From contig JAKZHN010000003.1 in the NCBI GenBank assembly GCA_037179335.1, forward strand, positions 310,001-374,000: a stretch of 64,000 nt of DNA, in the 5' to 3' direction. Positions 1-10,404 of the stretch are shown here, in pieces. This DNA comes from Cyclaneusma minus. Lineage: Eukaryota; Ascomycota; Leotiomycetes; Marthamycetales; Marthamycetaceae. Made by a program: the position numbers and the translations under genes. Position 1 is the stretch's first letter. Every line of letters starts with the position of its first letter. Below the pieces are notes generated by a model that did no database searches, was not told where the DNA came from, and saw nothing but the letters and a program-made list of their open reading frames with translations.

Positions 1-2710
1 TCTCTGAACAAGTATAAATAGACCTCCCTATTTCTGCTAATAGAACCCCCAAGACACAAGAACTGGCAATGATCTGTGGCGGTTTCCTCCAAAAGACCAG
101 CCGAAAACTATCATGCTCATGGGCTTGCGTTATGGTCTTCGATGCATCGCGACGCTGGATTAAACTAACAACATACCTCGCATGACCAGACAGAGAAAAT
201 CACACCTAGGTAGTATGAACCGGATACCTACTCAAGAATGCATATTACGATGCTGAATTAGTATTCAGGGCTATGCTCGTTCTGTTGATTCTGGTAGTGT
301 TCGAGTGCCATATGATTCTGATTCTCCTCGGTGGTAAGGGCGATGTTTGACACATAACTTGGGCGGCGGGGGTAGAGTATTACTGGCGACAGGAAGAGTG
401 ATGGTACTTGGCTTCAGGTTAATGATTTGTGCTTTGTGCCCTCTAGTAAACTTTGAAAAGGTATAAGTATGCCTCTGAATCTCTACCGATAGAACTCCAG
501 AACGAAGAGAAAGAAGCATGCTCAAAATGTTTGCCTCAAGACGAGCAGCCAGCAGCAGCTAATATCTACTTTCGAACCGGCTGACCATGATTCAAAGCAC
601 AAAGTGCCATGTTGATCATCACTATTCTTACCCTGAGTCGTCAATTCGATGCAAGAGCAAGTGAGAGTCTCACATTCTTGTCGGTGATAGAAGGCATTTC
701 CGACAGATGCTATGGGCGACGTGGCTTGATCAGTCCTGGCGCCAGTAACCCACGTCGCGGCTTTATTTGTATCCTTTGGGCCACCAGGCTGCCTTCAAAT
801 GAAGCCCCTGAAAGGTATAAATAGGACTACGGATCTCTGTCAATGGAACTCTAGAATGGAAAATTACCAGATGGAGATGTATGTTTCTCTGGAGGAGACC
901 AGCCAGGACGGCAGAGACAGCTGAGTCCCAGGAGCCTATTCCATCCTCTTGTCCACGATTGTGGCCGCGACCGGGGGCTAGAGTGACAATTGAAAATTTC
1001 CTTAGTGATAGGGACTCGGTTCGACGAATGGCGTACGCGTAGTGGATAGAATACTCACGATAGCACCGCTGGCAGCTCACATGATGAGACTGTATTTCGA
1101 GCTTTCAGCCTCTTCCAAAAGATATAAATAGACCTTGGTATCTCTGGCAATGGAATTCCAGAATCGAAAGCCTGACAACAGCGGGATATCGCGGGTAATA
1201 TTTGCGTCGAGAAGTATCGGCAAGAGGCGGCGATTGTCTACACTCTGGTTTCGTGGTGCAAGAAGCAAACTGCAACGCTGATCTTGTGCTATCAGCACTC
1301 TGTTTCGTGATCAAGAGGTAGAAGTGATTGAGAAAATTGGATTGTGCTCGGTGACCGGGAGGCTCTTCGACAAGTGACATAGGCGCCATGATTGGGTAGG
1401 TCGTCACGATACCTTTAGTTTGGCTATGGTTCAGATGAAAGTGACAAATTGCCACTGTAACGGTGTTAAGGAAGTTGTTTGACGGATGACCGTGGTGAAA
1501 TGGATGGGTGGGACACGGCGACATCAATGAATTATCAGTTTGGTACGGTTGAACTGTGAGCTTTGGGCTTTTGTCTGCTAAAGGTATAAATATACCTCTG
1601 AGGACTGAGATGTTCTGGCAAAACCACAGAAATTTGGAACTTGCGGTCCATCCGCGAGCAAACGGAATGCAGTCAAGATCCAACGAACTCAAAGCTAGAG
1701 AGACGTGATGGGTTGCGACTTCCATGTTCCTTTAGGATGGCCAAAACTGCTCGGGACGACTAAGTAACTTGCGGGATTAGTGACCCAAAGTAAGAATGCA
1801 ATGCTGGATCCATGCGACCCTTCGCTGTGGTTGGAGTATGAGTATGTGCTAGTGACATGATTAGAGCTATAACGGTAGTAGGATGTTCGATAGGTGACTT
1901 GGAAAACGGGGGTGGATATTCGTTTACGACGGCAGCACCACAAGTCCAAGTGAGTAATTCGTCGAGCTTTGCGCCTCTGATTAGTGGTATAAGTAGTCCC
2001 CAAGGCGCCTGCTAAGAAGCTCTAGAGCAAACACATGTGGTACAAGATTGACGGTTTTGAGTGAACGAGCGAAACGGAAAGGCAGCTAATGCCCACGGGT
2101 GTGGTGACACGACACAGAGATTCTGCTGAATGATTGTGAAGCTGGCCTTTGTACTTGTGGTAGATATCGAAGCGCAAAGGTAAAACTTGCAGTTGAGACG
2201 GCGGTTGAGCGGCTGCTTAACGGGTGGCTTCAGGGATGGGGTTAGATGGGTATGACAATGAGGTGACTGACAATTCCAGATAACATGGGGCTCCCTGAGC
2301 CGTGACATGGAGCCTTGCCCTCAAGGTATAAATAGACCTTCACGACTTTGCCAGCGAAGATGAAGAATGATCCGCAACTCGTAAATCTCGTCATGGTTTT
2401 CCTCGAGAGAATTAGCGGAAGCACCGAGATGGTCGCAGGCCGTGCCTCGTGGTCTGGGATGCTTTTGCGAGTCTGGGAGAATTTCATGAAGGCGGGTACG
2501 ATAAAGATGCGAAATTGAGTCTGATAATTCGAGGTCCGGGAGGTGGTAGGAAGGTTGTTTGACAAATGGCATGAGCGATTGTGATGGACGTATGCTCGTT
2601 CGCGACAGCAATAATTCCAGTCCAGATCGGTATTCGAGCTTTGCAACCTCAACTAAAGATAGAAATAACCCCTCAGGGTCCAAGCCAGTGGAATCTCAGA
2701 ACAAGTCACA
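1..2710 (+). repeat. Left block of TATAAATAG-module array (non-coding)
   Basis: Eight diverged modules carry a forward TATA word at about 13, 463, 817, 1126, 1584, 1988, 2326 and 2658 (the last decayed to GATAGAAATA), so spacing is roughly 310-460 bp. The best conserved word is GGTATAAATAGACCT. It is followed 15-25 bp later by a weaker stretch like CAATGGAACTCCAGAA (compare 833-853, 1143-1164, 480-500). Between these words the modules are nearly unalignable by eye. No frame has gene-like structure, and the minus-strand ORFs here run straight through TATA words. The block is cut at 2710 by the LTR element and the same module type resumes at 29817. It looks like a promoter-like satellite; function unknown. 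Confidence 0.7.
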
Positions 2711-2942
2711 TGTTGGTATCAAGGGGGTAGAACGAAGTGATCACTTAAAGAGTAAATAACAAAGCTAGCAGGTAACGAGTATATTTATAATTGAGTCTTA
2801 ATTATAAAAAAGCCCTTAGCAAAGCATAAATATAGCCATAGCTTAGCGTGATAGCCTAAAGCCGGAGGTAGCTATAGTAATTATAATTAGAAATAGGGTG
2901 GCGTACGGGCCACCGCTGGCTAACTATGCTGGTATTGCAATA
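2711..2942 (+). repeat. 5' LTR-like repeat of composite element
   Basis: This copy aligns with 28993-29224 along its length. Shared landmarks include GGTAACGAGTATATTTATAA (2771-2790) and the GC-rich stretch CGGGCCACCGCTGGCTAAC near 2905-2925. Differences are mostly C/T and G/A, as RIP would give. It starts TGTTGG at 2711, just after the TCACA pentamer. Confidence 0.65.
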
Positions 2943-3993
2943 TTGGATTTGTTTTTTTGCCTGCTAGGCATAGTGGTAATAAAAAGTAAAAATGGCAATT
3001 TTGGCCAAATTATCCATTAAAAATAAAGCCCAAAACATCCAAATAAACCCATTATAAAAATTGAATTTCAAAAATCCAAAAATTGTATAAATTAAAAAAT
3101 ATAAATATTAAATATTTAAATACCCATTTATTTATTTTTATAAATTAAATAAAAAAAATATAAAAACAAAAGTATAGAAAGGACTGGTTAACCAGCTAAT
3201 AACAAGCATAGATATTAAAGCTTATTAGCCAATATATTATATTAAAAAAATTGAATTGGTAAATAATTTAAATAATTTATTTTCAGTCTTTTTTTATAAT
3301 TAATTTAGTTTTTTATTTAAATTATAAGCTTATTGGTTTTAACGAAAATATTAAATGCTTTATTATATATAATTTTAATTATTAAATTAATTGGATTATT
3401 TTTACCATTTATTTACCGAATTTCATAAAGCTTTTTTCAATTACAATTTTAATATAAATAAAAAATATTCATTATTAAACGTTTTCTATTTATAATTTTT
3501 AGCTTAATTAAATAATTATAAAAAAATTAAAAATCCATATACATTATTATGGAAATTTAGGAAATATTTAATTTATTGGTAATTTAAGCCAAAATGGTGC
3601 TAAAAGCGATTTTTATATTAGTATTTTAAATTATAGCTAAAGTTTTATTTGCAAGCACGCTTTTGCTTTTTTTTTTTTTAATTTGGTAAATAATTAATAA
3701 ATTAAATTGCTTTAAATAGTAAATTTCGCAATATTATTATATTTAATTTTATTGCTAATAGCAATAATATAATTTGATTTTTTTTTTAAATTGGCAAATA
3801 AATTAATTATAAAAATATAGAAATTTAAAATAAATAACTATAGTTTAATAATAGTAATGCCAATACTAGGATTTTTTATATATTATTTGAAATATTTATT
3901 AACTTTTTTAGCTTTTTAAAAAAATCCTAATGCTATACAGCTATAAAAAATAACTAAGCGATTTTTAATTAGCAAATTTTTAAAATATAATAG
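2943..3993. other. RIP-degraded AT-rich DNA
   Basis: AT-rich sequence with stops in every frame and abundant TpA. I see no surviving coding signal. It lies just inside the 5' LTR-like repeat, where a primer-binding site and gag would be expected, but neither is recognisable. Confidence 0.6.
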
Positions 3994-4555
3994 TATCACG
4001 GAATAACGTAATACAGCCCGTTACCACTAAGCTAAAATACAAAAACCCATAATATTTCCAAATAAGGAAATACTCCTGCACCCGATATTTAAGCCGTGTG
4101 ATAATTATCCCCCTCTCTATGCCTTTATTGGCCTTAATAAAGAAGCTATTTCCATTGCGCCGTTCCTACGCCATTTGAAATAGCTATTATAGCTAAATAG
4201 TGGACCCCCAGCCACGCTCCATGGAATCGGACCATGGAGTGCCATGGAGTCGGACCATGGAGTGGCTGTCAGCTAGGTCGGCTCGGGGGTTCAAGCCCTA
4301 AATGCTTTCTTGCTGGCCAATTGCCCTTTGCTTGCTTGCTTGCTTGCTTGCTATTTTTTTGGTATTTTGCACGCTGCAAAAACCCCTTATTAATTTTATC
4401 GGCATTTGAATCCCCGGCCTATTAATCGATGTTTGGGAATACTTTATTACGGAATAATATAGTACAGCCCGTTATTATTAAGCTAAAGCATAAAAGACCC
4501 ATAATATTCCCGAACGAGGAAATACTCCTGCACCTGATATTTAAGCCGTGTGATA
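3994..4555. mobile_element. Mini-LTR (TRIM-like) element with AATAG target duplication
   Basis: Two direct repeats of about 110 bp (3994-4103 and 4445-4555) flank a 341-bp interior. Both share the stretches TACAGCCCGTTA, GGAAATACTCCTGCACC and GATATTTAAGCCGTGTGATA. The pentamer AATAG is directly outside both ends (3989-3993 and 4556-4560). The element begins TATCACGG and ends CGTGTGATA, a near inverted repeat rather than the usual TG..CA. The interior has no coding capacity, so this is a non-autonomous element. The left repeat keeps more C and G than the right, so RIP affected it unevenly. A SINE-like or foldback origin is the alternative. Confidence 0.7.
4210..4270. repeat. CCATGGA repeat cluster inside mini-LTR element
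   Basis: A 22-24 bp unit containing CCATGGA and TCGGACCATGGAGTG is repeated twice in tandem, giving four CCATGG palindromes in about 50 bp. It is one of the few unmutated GC-balanced spots in this block. A (CTTG)n microsatellite follows at about 4328-4351. Confidence 0.6.
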
Positions 4556-5301
4556 AATAGGCCTTGGCGCGCTATTTAATATATATTAATTTTATTAATA
4601 AAATTTTAATATCTATATTTTATATTATATTTTTTAAATATATAATTATAAATTTATTATTTTTAAATTCAAAAATACAGCTATTAAATAAAAAAGATAA
4701 TTTAATATTTAATTTAATTTTTGGCTTGGCGCAAAAAACAGCATTTTTTAATTTATTGTTTTCTAAATTTGGATTATTTATTATTTGCAAAATATAAAAT
4801 ATTATTTATTTATATAGCTATAATTAAAACTTGATTTAGAAATTTTATAATAAAAAAACAAATATTAAAAATCGAGATTTTTATTATTAGCTTTTTAAAA
4901 TAATATTTAAAATTAATGATAAACTAATAAAACTCAAATTTAGCAATATTATAAAATAATTATAAAATATAAACAATAATATTAAAAAAAATTAGCCTTG
5001 CATTCTTTTTAGTAATTTCATATAAATAGGATAATTTAGCATTGATTGAAATTAAGTATATGCTTAAATAATATTTTTAGCTATATATTAATTTTTCAAA
5101 AGCGGAGAAAAAACGCAATTGCTATAATTAATTGCTGGCTAATACGCTAAATTATAAATAATTAAATCATTTTTTTCCCTTATTATTATAGCTTTAAATA
5201 ATTATTTGTAATTATTTAATTATTTTAGCATTAAAAAAATATAAATTCTAGTATTTTTTTATATTGTAAATTTAAAATGTAAATACCCTATTAATAAGGA
5301 A
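4556..5301. other. RIP-degraded AT-rich DNA
   Basis: AT-rich filler with no coding signal. The 77-codon ORF near 4564 is a chance opening made of Ile, Leu, Asn, Lys and Phe codons. The last five bases (5297-5301) are the left copy of the AGGAA target duplication of the next element. Confidence 0.55.
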
Positions 5302-5503
5302 TATTACGGGGTTAAAGGTGGATGCTTTAGGCAGCCACTCCTAAAGCAACCACGCCGCTCCTTTATCCTTTTAGTTTCTTTATTAAAAACTGGATAAAAA
5401 GAGAGAGCTCTCCGGACCTCTCCTTCTCTCCTTAGCTTCATTAATCCAGTCTTTACCTACTGCTTGTTCGGGCTTTTGGCTCCCTTAGTAGGTCTCCGTG
5501 ATA
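5302..5503. mobile_element. Solo LTR-like element with AGGAA target duplication
   Basis: A 202-bp, GC-balanced island stands out from AT-rich surroundings. It starts TATTACGG and ends CCGTGATA, the same terminal pattern as the element at 3994-4555. It is flanked by AGGAA on both sides (5297-5301 and 5504-5508). It contains the pyrimidine tract CTCTCCTTCTCTCC. Because it is little affected by RIP it is probably a young insertion, or a solo remnant left by recombination between two LTRs. Confidence 0.65.
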
Positions 5504-7277
5504 AGGAAGCTATTAAATTTTGCAATATTAAAAGCTTGAAATAATTTGCTAATTCTTTTTTTTCAAAGCTAAAAAAACAATTTACAATTTAATATTTTTT
5601 TCCAAATTAAAAAGATTTTTAATTAAGTTTTAAAATTTATAATTAAATAGATTATAAAAGCATTATTTAAATTAATTATGGATTTTTAATTGTTAATTAT
5701 TTAAGCAGCTTTTTAAAAAGCACGAATTAATTTAGCAGGAGTTTTATAATAATAAATAATGCTTTTAAAATTTATAAATTTTAAAACATTAATAATAATA
5801 TTATCTAATTTATTATTTAAAAGCTTTAGAAATAAAAATTATCCTTATTTTTTTAAGGGATTTTTAATGGCTTTAGCGGCTATAAGCTTTTTATTAATTA
5901 ATTCTTTAAAGCATTCTTTTAGGCTATATTAAAATATTAAATTATGCTTGCATTATACCAATAAGCTATATTATATTATTAAAAAAAATTGCATTATAAT
6001 ATCTAAGAATAATTTATCAGTATTCTTATTTGCAAATTGTATTTTTTAAAATTAAAAATATTAATTTATTGGGATAAATAAATTAAAGTTATCCAAATTG
6101 TTATTTTGGTCCGATTTTTAAACATTTTTATTTTTGTTTTTAGAAATTAAATTGTATAGTGAATTTTTATTATTTGAAATAAATAGCTTAATAATTTTAA
6201 TTTTAATCTTTTTTAATTTAATGGGTATTTTCAAAATATAGATTTTATTATACATAGCCAAAAAACAATAAAAGCCTTTTTATTTATTTATTTTACGCTA
6301 AATTTTTATTATTAAAGCTAATAAAAGCTTAATAATAAAAACAATATTCGAATTATTGCGTATTTAAAAAGCATTTATAATTATACGCTTAATATAAGCT
6401 TTATAAATTGTTTTTATAGCCTTTTTTTTATATAAAAAACAAATAGCGCGAAATTATTAAATAATTAAAAATAAGCTTTAAAAAACAATAAAATAAATAT
6501 AAATTTATTAGGTTTTGCAATATTATTAATAATTTTAATAATTATTTGGAAAATTGTTTTAAAAACATATTAAATAAATTAAGCTTTAAAATATTATAAG
6601 CTTTTTAAAAAAGGATATAATAATATTTGATTTTTTCAATACTTTAATATATTTTAATAAGGTTTTTTTTTAAATTTATTGCCTATAAATTTTATATACT
6701 GTTTAAACTTTTTACTAGCAAATTTTTTATTAGCATTATAAACAATTTAATTAAAAAGGCCTTGATAAATATGAATTTAATAAAAATAAATAACTTTTTA
6801 AATATTAAAAATAGAAATAATTTTAATAAATTTTGCAATTTAAAAATTAATAACGGCATTAATAATATAGATTATTTATTATTTATTAATATAGTAAAAA
6901 TTAAAATAAATTTTTGCATTAAATTTATAATTATTATAAATTCCAAATTTAAATTGCTGCAGAATTGAATTATTTAATTGGCATTAAATGCAATATTTTT
7001 AGTATTTTTTAAAAAATTTAATAATTAAAAGCTTTATTGGTTTATTTAAAAAATAGAGAAAGCTTTTTAATAAATATATAATTAGCTTTTCAATAGATTT
7101 GGTATAGCTAAAGCTTAATAAAATATATTATAATCAAAAGCTAAAAATATATTAGGGATTTAAAAAGTTTCGGCTTATAAATATATATAAAATTAAATTT
7201 AATTATAAACTTTAAAAAATCTATAAAACATTAATATTGTTTTAATTATAATTTTTTTTTTCGCTATTAACATAATT
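5504..7277. other. RIP-degraded AT-rich DNA
   Basis: Continuous AT-rich sequence dominated by TpA, with occasional AAGCTT/AGCTTT words and no surviving gene structure. Short ORFs such as the 68-codon one at 6762 have the Asn/Ile/Lys/Phe composition of random AT-rich DNA. Confidence 0.55.
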
Positions 7278-8034
7278 AAGGGCGTGCTAAATTGACACCG
7301 GACTTTTTCCAATCCACTTTTGCTAAACCCAATTGGGAAAACCCGGTATTTACCCGGCTATTTTAGCTGCGGAAATAATTGAAATTAATTCTATATTATT
7401 TAAGCCGATTTTTAAGCCATGTAAATCGGTTTTTATGCATTTAAATTGATTTTAAATTAATTCCAAATTATTTAAATTAATTCCAAGCTATTTTGGCTAC
7501 AATTCAGCTTTTGCGCAGCTTTAAATATCCAGTTCCAAGCTCCAAGCGCCAGCTTTAATTTCAGCTCCAGCTCCAGCTCCAGCTTTAGCTCCAGCTTTAG
7601 CTCCAGCTTTAGCGTATATATATTAAGGTCCGGAATAAATAGCCTGGTATGCGCTATAGCTAGGAGAGCGAGGGCGAGGGAAAGGGCGAGGGCGAGGATA
7701 AGGGTAAGGGCAATGGCCTGGTATGATATAATTAGCATAATATAAATAAACGGCGTATAGGGTTTTCTAATTTTTGCAGCTTTTGCAGTTTTTAATATAG
7801 CGCGCGCAAAGCTGGAATTGGTAAATAGAAGCTGGAGAAACTGCTGGAGCTTGCGCCAAAGGGCTGAAGCCCGTTGCTAGAGCTGGAGAGTAGTGGTGGT
7901 GGTGGTGATATAATTGGTTGCGATAATTGATTTTGCTGCAAAAGTATTGCGGGCCCGGGTAAATACCGGGCCTTTTTAATTGGGTTTAGTAAATATAGAT
8001 TGGAAAAAGTCCGGTGTCGATTTAGCACGCCCTT
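7278..8034. mobile_element. Inverted-repeat element with hexanucleotide tracts
   Basis: Terminal inverted repeats of about 80 bp begin AAGGGCGTGCTAAATTGACA at 7278 and end with the complementary AGCACGCCCTT at 8034. Both ends contain ACACCGGACTTTTTCCAATC or its complement, and the CCGGTATTTACC word. TAATT occurs next to both ends (7273-7277 and 8036-8040, one base offset on the right), a possible target duplication. The interior is not coding. It carries a (CAGCTC)n-like tract at about 7560-7615 and a (GGGCGA)n-like tract at about 7670-7712. This is a non-autonomous DNA transposon of unassigned superfamily. Confidence 0.7.
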
Positions 8035-9067
8035 GTAATTAATATAAAGAATTGGCGGTATAATATTATTATTTTTTAATTTGCTCTTGCTTTTTAATAT
8101 ATTTTTGCTTTTGAAATCGATTTTTTTAATTTTAGCTTTATTATTATTAAAAATTTAAATAAATTGTATGATTTTAAGAATAGAATTTTAAAAATTTAAA
8201 TTAATATTTTTATATTATTTAAAAAAGCTTATATAAGCTTTTTTATAAATTTTGCGTCATATTTTTTTTTATATTTTTTCGCTATTTATATTTTTTAATT
8301 TCTTATAGCTAGAATTTATAATTATAATTGCTAAATTAGCAATTTATTTTGCTATAATTGTTTTTTAATAATATTTGCTATCTTTTAAAATATAATTATT
8401 ATAAAATATATAATATGTGCTATTAATTTAATATTAAAATTAGCTAATAGCTTTAATTTTTCAATAATTGGCAATAATAAAGCGAATTTTAATTATAATA
8501 GCTTTAAATATTATATTAAAATAAACAATAGCCAATTTAGTTTTAAAAGTATTTTTAACGGCATTAAAAAACTATATTTATAATTCGTTATTAATATTAT
8601 TAATTTAATCCGGATATAAATTTTTATGGATTTTATATAAGTTTTAAATAAAAATATTAAAGCATTTAATTTAATTTTTACCAGAAAATATTTTGCAATT
8701 CTTTTTAAATACAATAAAGTTTTATATAATAAAATATTTTTATTTGAAAAAAAAATTGCTTTTAAATTGGTAATAATTTAAAAAATATTTAAAATATTTG
8801 CCTTTTAAAAAAATAAAAAATGCCAAAAAGAATTAGGAAATTCAGCGGTTTAATAATAATAATAAAAAGTGTGAAATTTAATATTAAGAATTTTAAATTG
8901 CTTAATATTATATTTAATTAAGTTGCTGATGTAAAGCTTTGCAAAACTGCTAATTTAATAAGCTATATTAATATTAATAAAAATGTATTTTAAAAAAGGA
9001 AATATTATTACGCGCCAATAAATTAAAAATTATTTGGGAATTTGTAAATTGTTATTTAAAGGAAATG
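8035..9067. other. RIP-degraded AT-rich DNA
   Basis: AT-rich filler between two inverted-repeat elements. No coding or regulatory structure is visible. Confidence 0.55.
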
Positions 9068-9596
9068 GCTAACGATCCCACCCACCTTTGCTAAACATCC
9101 CACTCCTAACCGCATTAGGTAAGCGCCGCCGCGATTCCAAACGCTCGGGCCATCGCCGCCACGCTTAATTTGGAATTATTGATAAAACAATTAATAGCAA
9201 TTTCAAACATGTGCTTTTTATATTTTATAATATAAAACTTGTAGATAGTAAATTTTTTTGTATTTTCTGATATAAAAGACTTTATTAAAACCTTATAAAC
9301 AGAGCCCAATTTAAATCGCGAAACGGTTTTTTAACATAATTGTTTTATTCTTTTATATCTCGAGCTAGAAATAAGCGATGTTTATAAAAAAAAGCTTTAT
9401 ATTATAAAAATAGTATAAAAATTATTAATAAAATAAAAACAATTAAAAACATCTTACTTTTCTGCATTAAATAAATAAAATAGGCAAATAATTGATTAAT
9501 TACCGGGGCGGTGGCCCGAGCGCGCGCGCACGCCCCCTCACTTGCCTAATCGGGTTAGAAATGGGATGTGTAGCAAAGGTGGGTGGGATCGTTAGC
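9068..9596. mobile_element. Inverted-repeat DNA element, 529 bp
   Basis: The left end starts GCTAACGATCCCACCCACCT and the right end is its reverse complement, ending at 9596. The inverted repeats extend about 55 bp with few mismatches (AAACATCCCACT against ACACATCCCATT). AATG is adjacent on both sides (9064-9067 and 9597-9600), a possible 4-bp target duplication. Both arms are GC-rich and hardly RIPped, with CG-rich stretches just inside (about 9122-9160 and 9505-9535), while the central 250 bp is AT-rich. No transposase is encoded, so it is non-autonomous. Confidence 0.7.
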
Positions 9597-10404
9597 AATG
9601 CCCTATTTAAAGCATTATATTAAAGCGCTAGATTTAAAAATGAATTTAAAGGCTATTATTATAATATTAGAAATTGGATTGAAAATTAATTAATATAATA
9701 AAGCTAATTTTAAAGCTAAATTGAAATAATTTGATTATTTGAATATTTTATATTAAATTAAAAAGTATTTTAATAAAATTATTAATTTGAAATTTGCTAA
9801 ATAAATCGGGTTTTAATTGATTTTACGAAATAAAATTTATATATTATTAAGATTTATTTTGGGGCATAATCAAAAGTTTATTTTGAAAAGCATAAATTAT
9901 ATAGAAAATTAATTTAATTAAAAATTCGGAAATTGATTTTTTTTTAAAAAATATTGCGTATTATTTAAAAATTCTAAATTAAATAAAAGAATAAAGCTAT
10001 TTCCAATTGGAAAAATTAATTTATTTAATTTAAAAAAAGCAAAATTATTATTATAATTATTTCAAAAGATTAATTATAATGTTCCGATAAATTTATTAAT
10101 TTGCAAATTAAAATTTTAAGAAATTTAAATATATATATTATTATAATAATTGCCTAATAAATTTTTATATTATAAAATGCAATTGGTAAATTATTAAATA
10201 AAATAAAATTAATTAGTAATAACGGAAAATAATCCAATAATTTTTTTTTTGAAAATAAGAGTTTAAATAATAGGGTGGCATTTTTGGCTTTAGCGGCGAA
10301 TTTGCATTGGAGTTTATAAAATGGCGATTTAAAATAGCCGGTTTAAAATATAGCATTTAGGTGTTTTTAAAGCTATTTGGGATTTTTATTGGATTGGATA
10401 ATAT
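9597..10404. other. RIP-degraded AT-rich DNA
   Basis: AT-rich sequence with no readable gene. A slightly richer stretch at 10270-10400 (words such as GGGTGGCATTTTTGG) is probably an older repeat. Confidence 0.5.

Noticed and set aside
1105..1725. 206-codon minus-strand ORF in the left array
   Set aside because: It runs through two TATA modules, its composition is not protein-like, and it has no paralog in neighbouring modules.
4240..4310. tRNA-derived SINE
   Set aside because: GGGGTTCAAGCCC resembles a B-box, but no matching A-box or tail is convincing. Direct repeats and target duplication favour a mini-LTR element.
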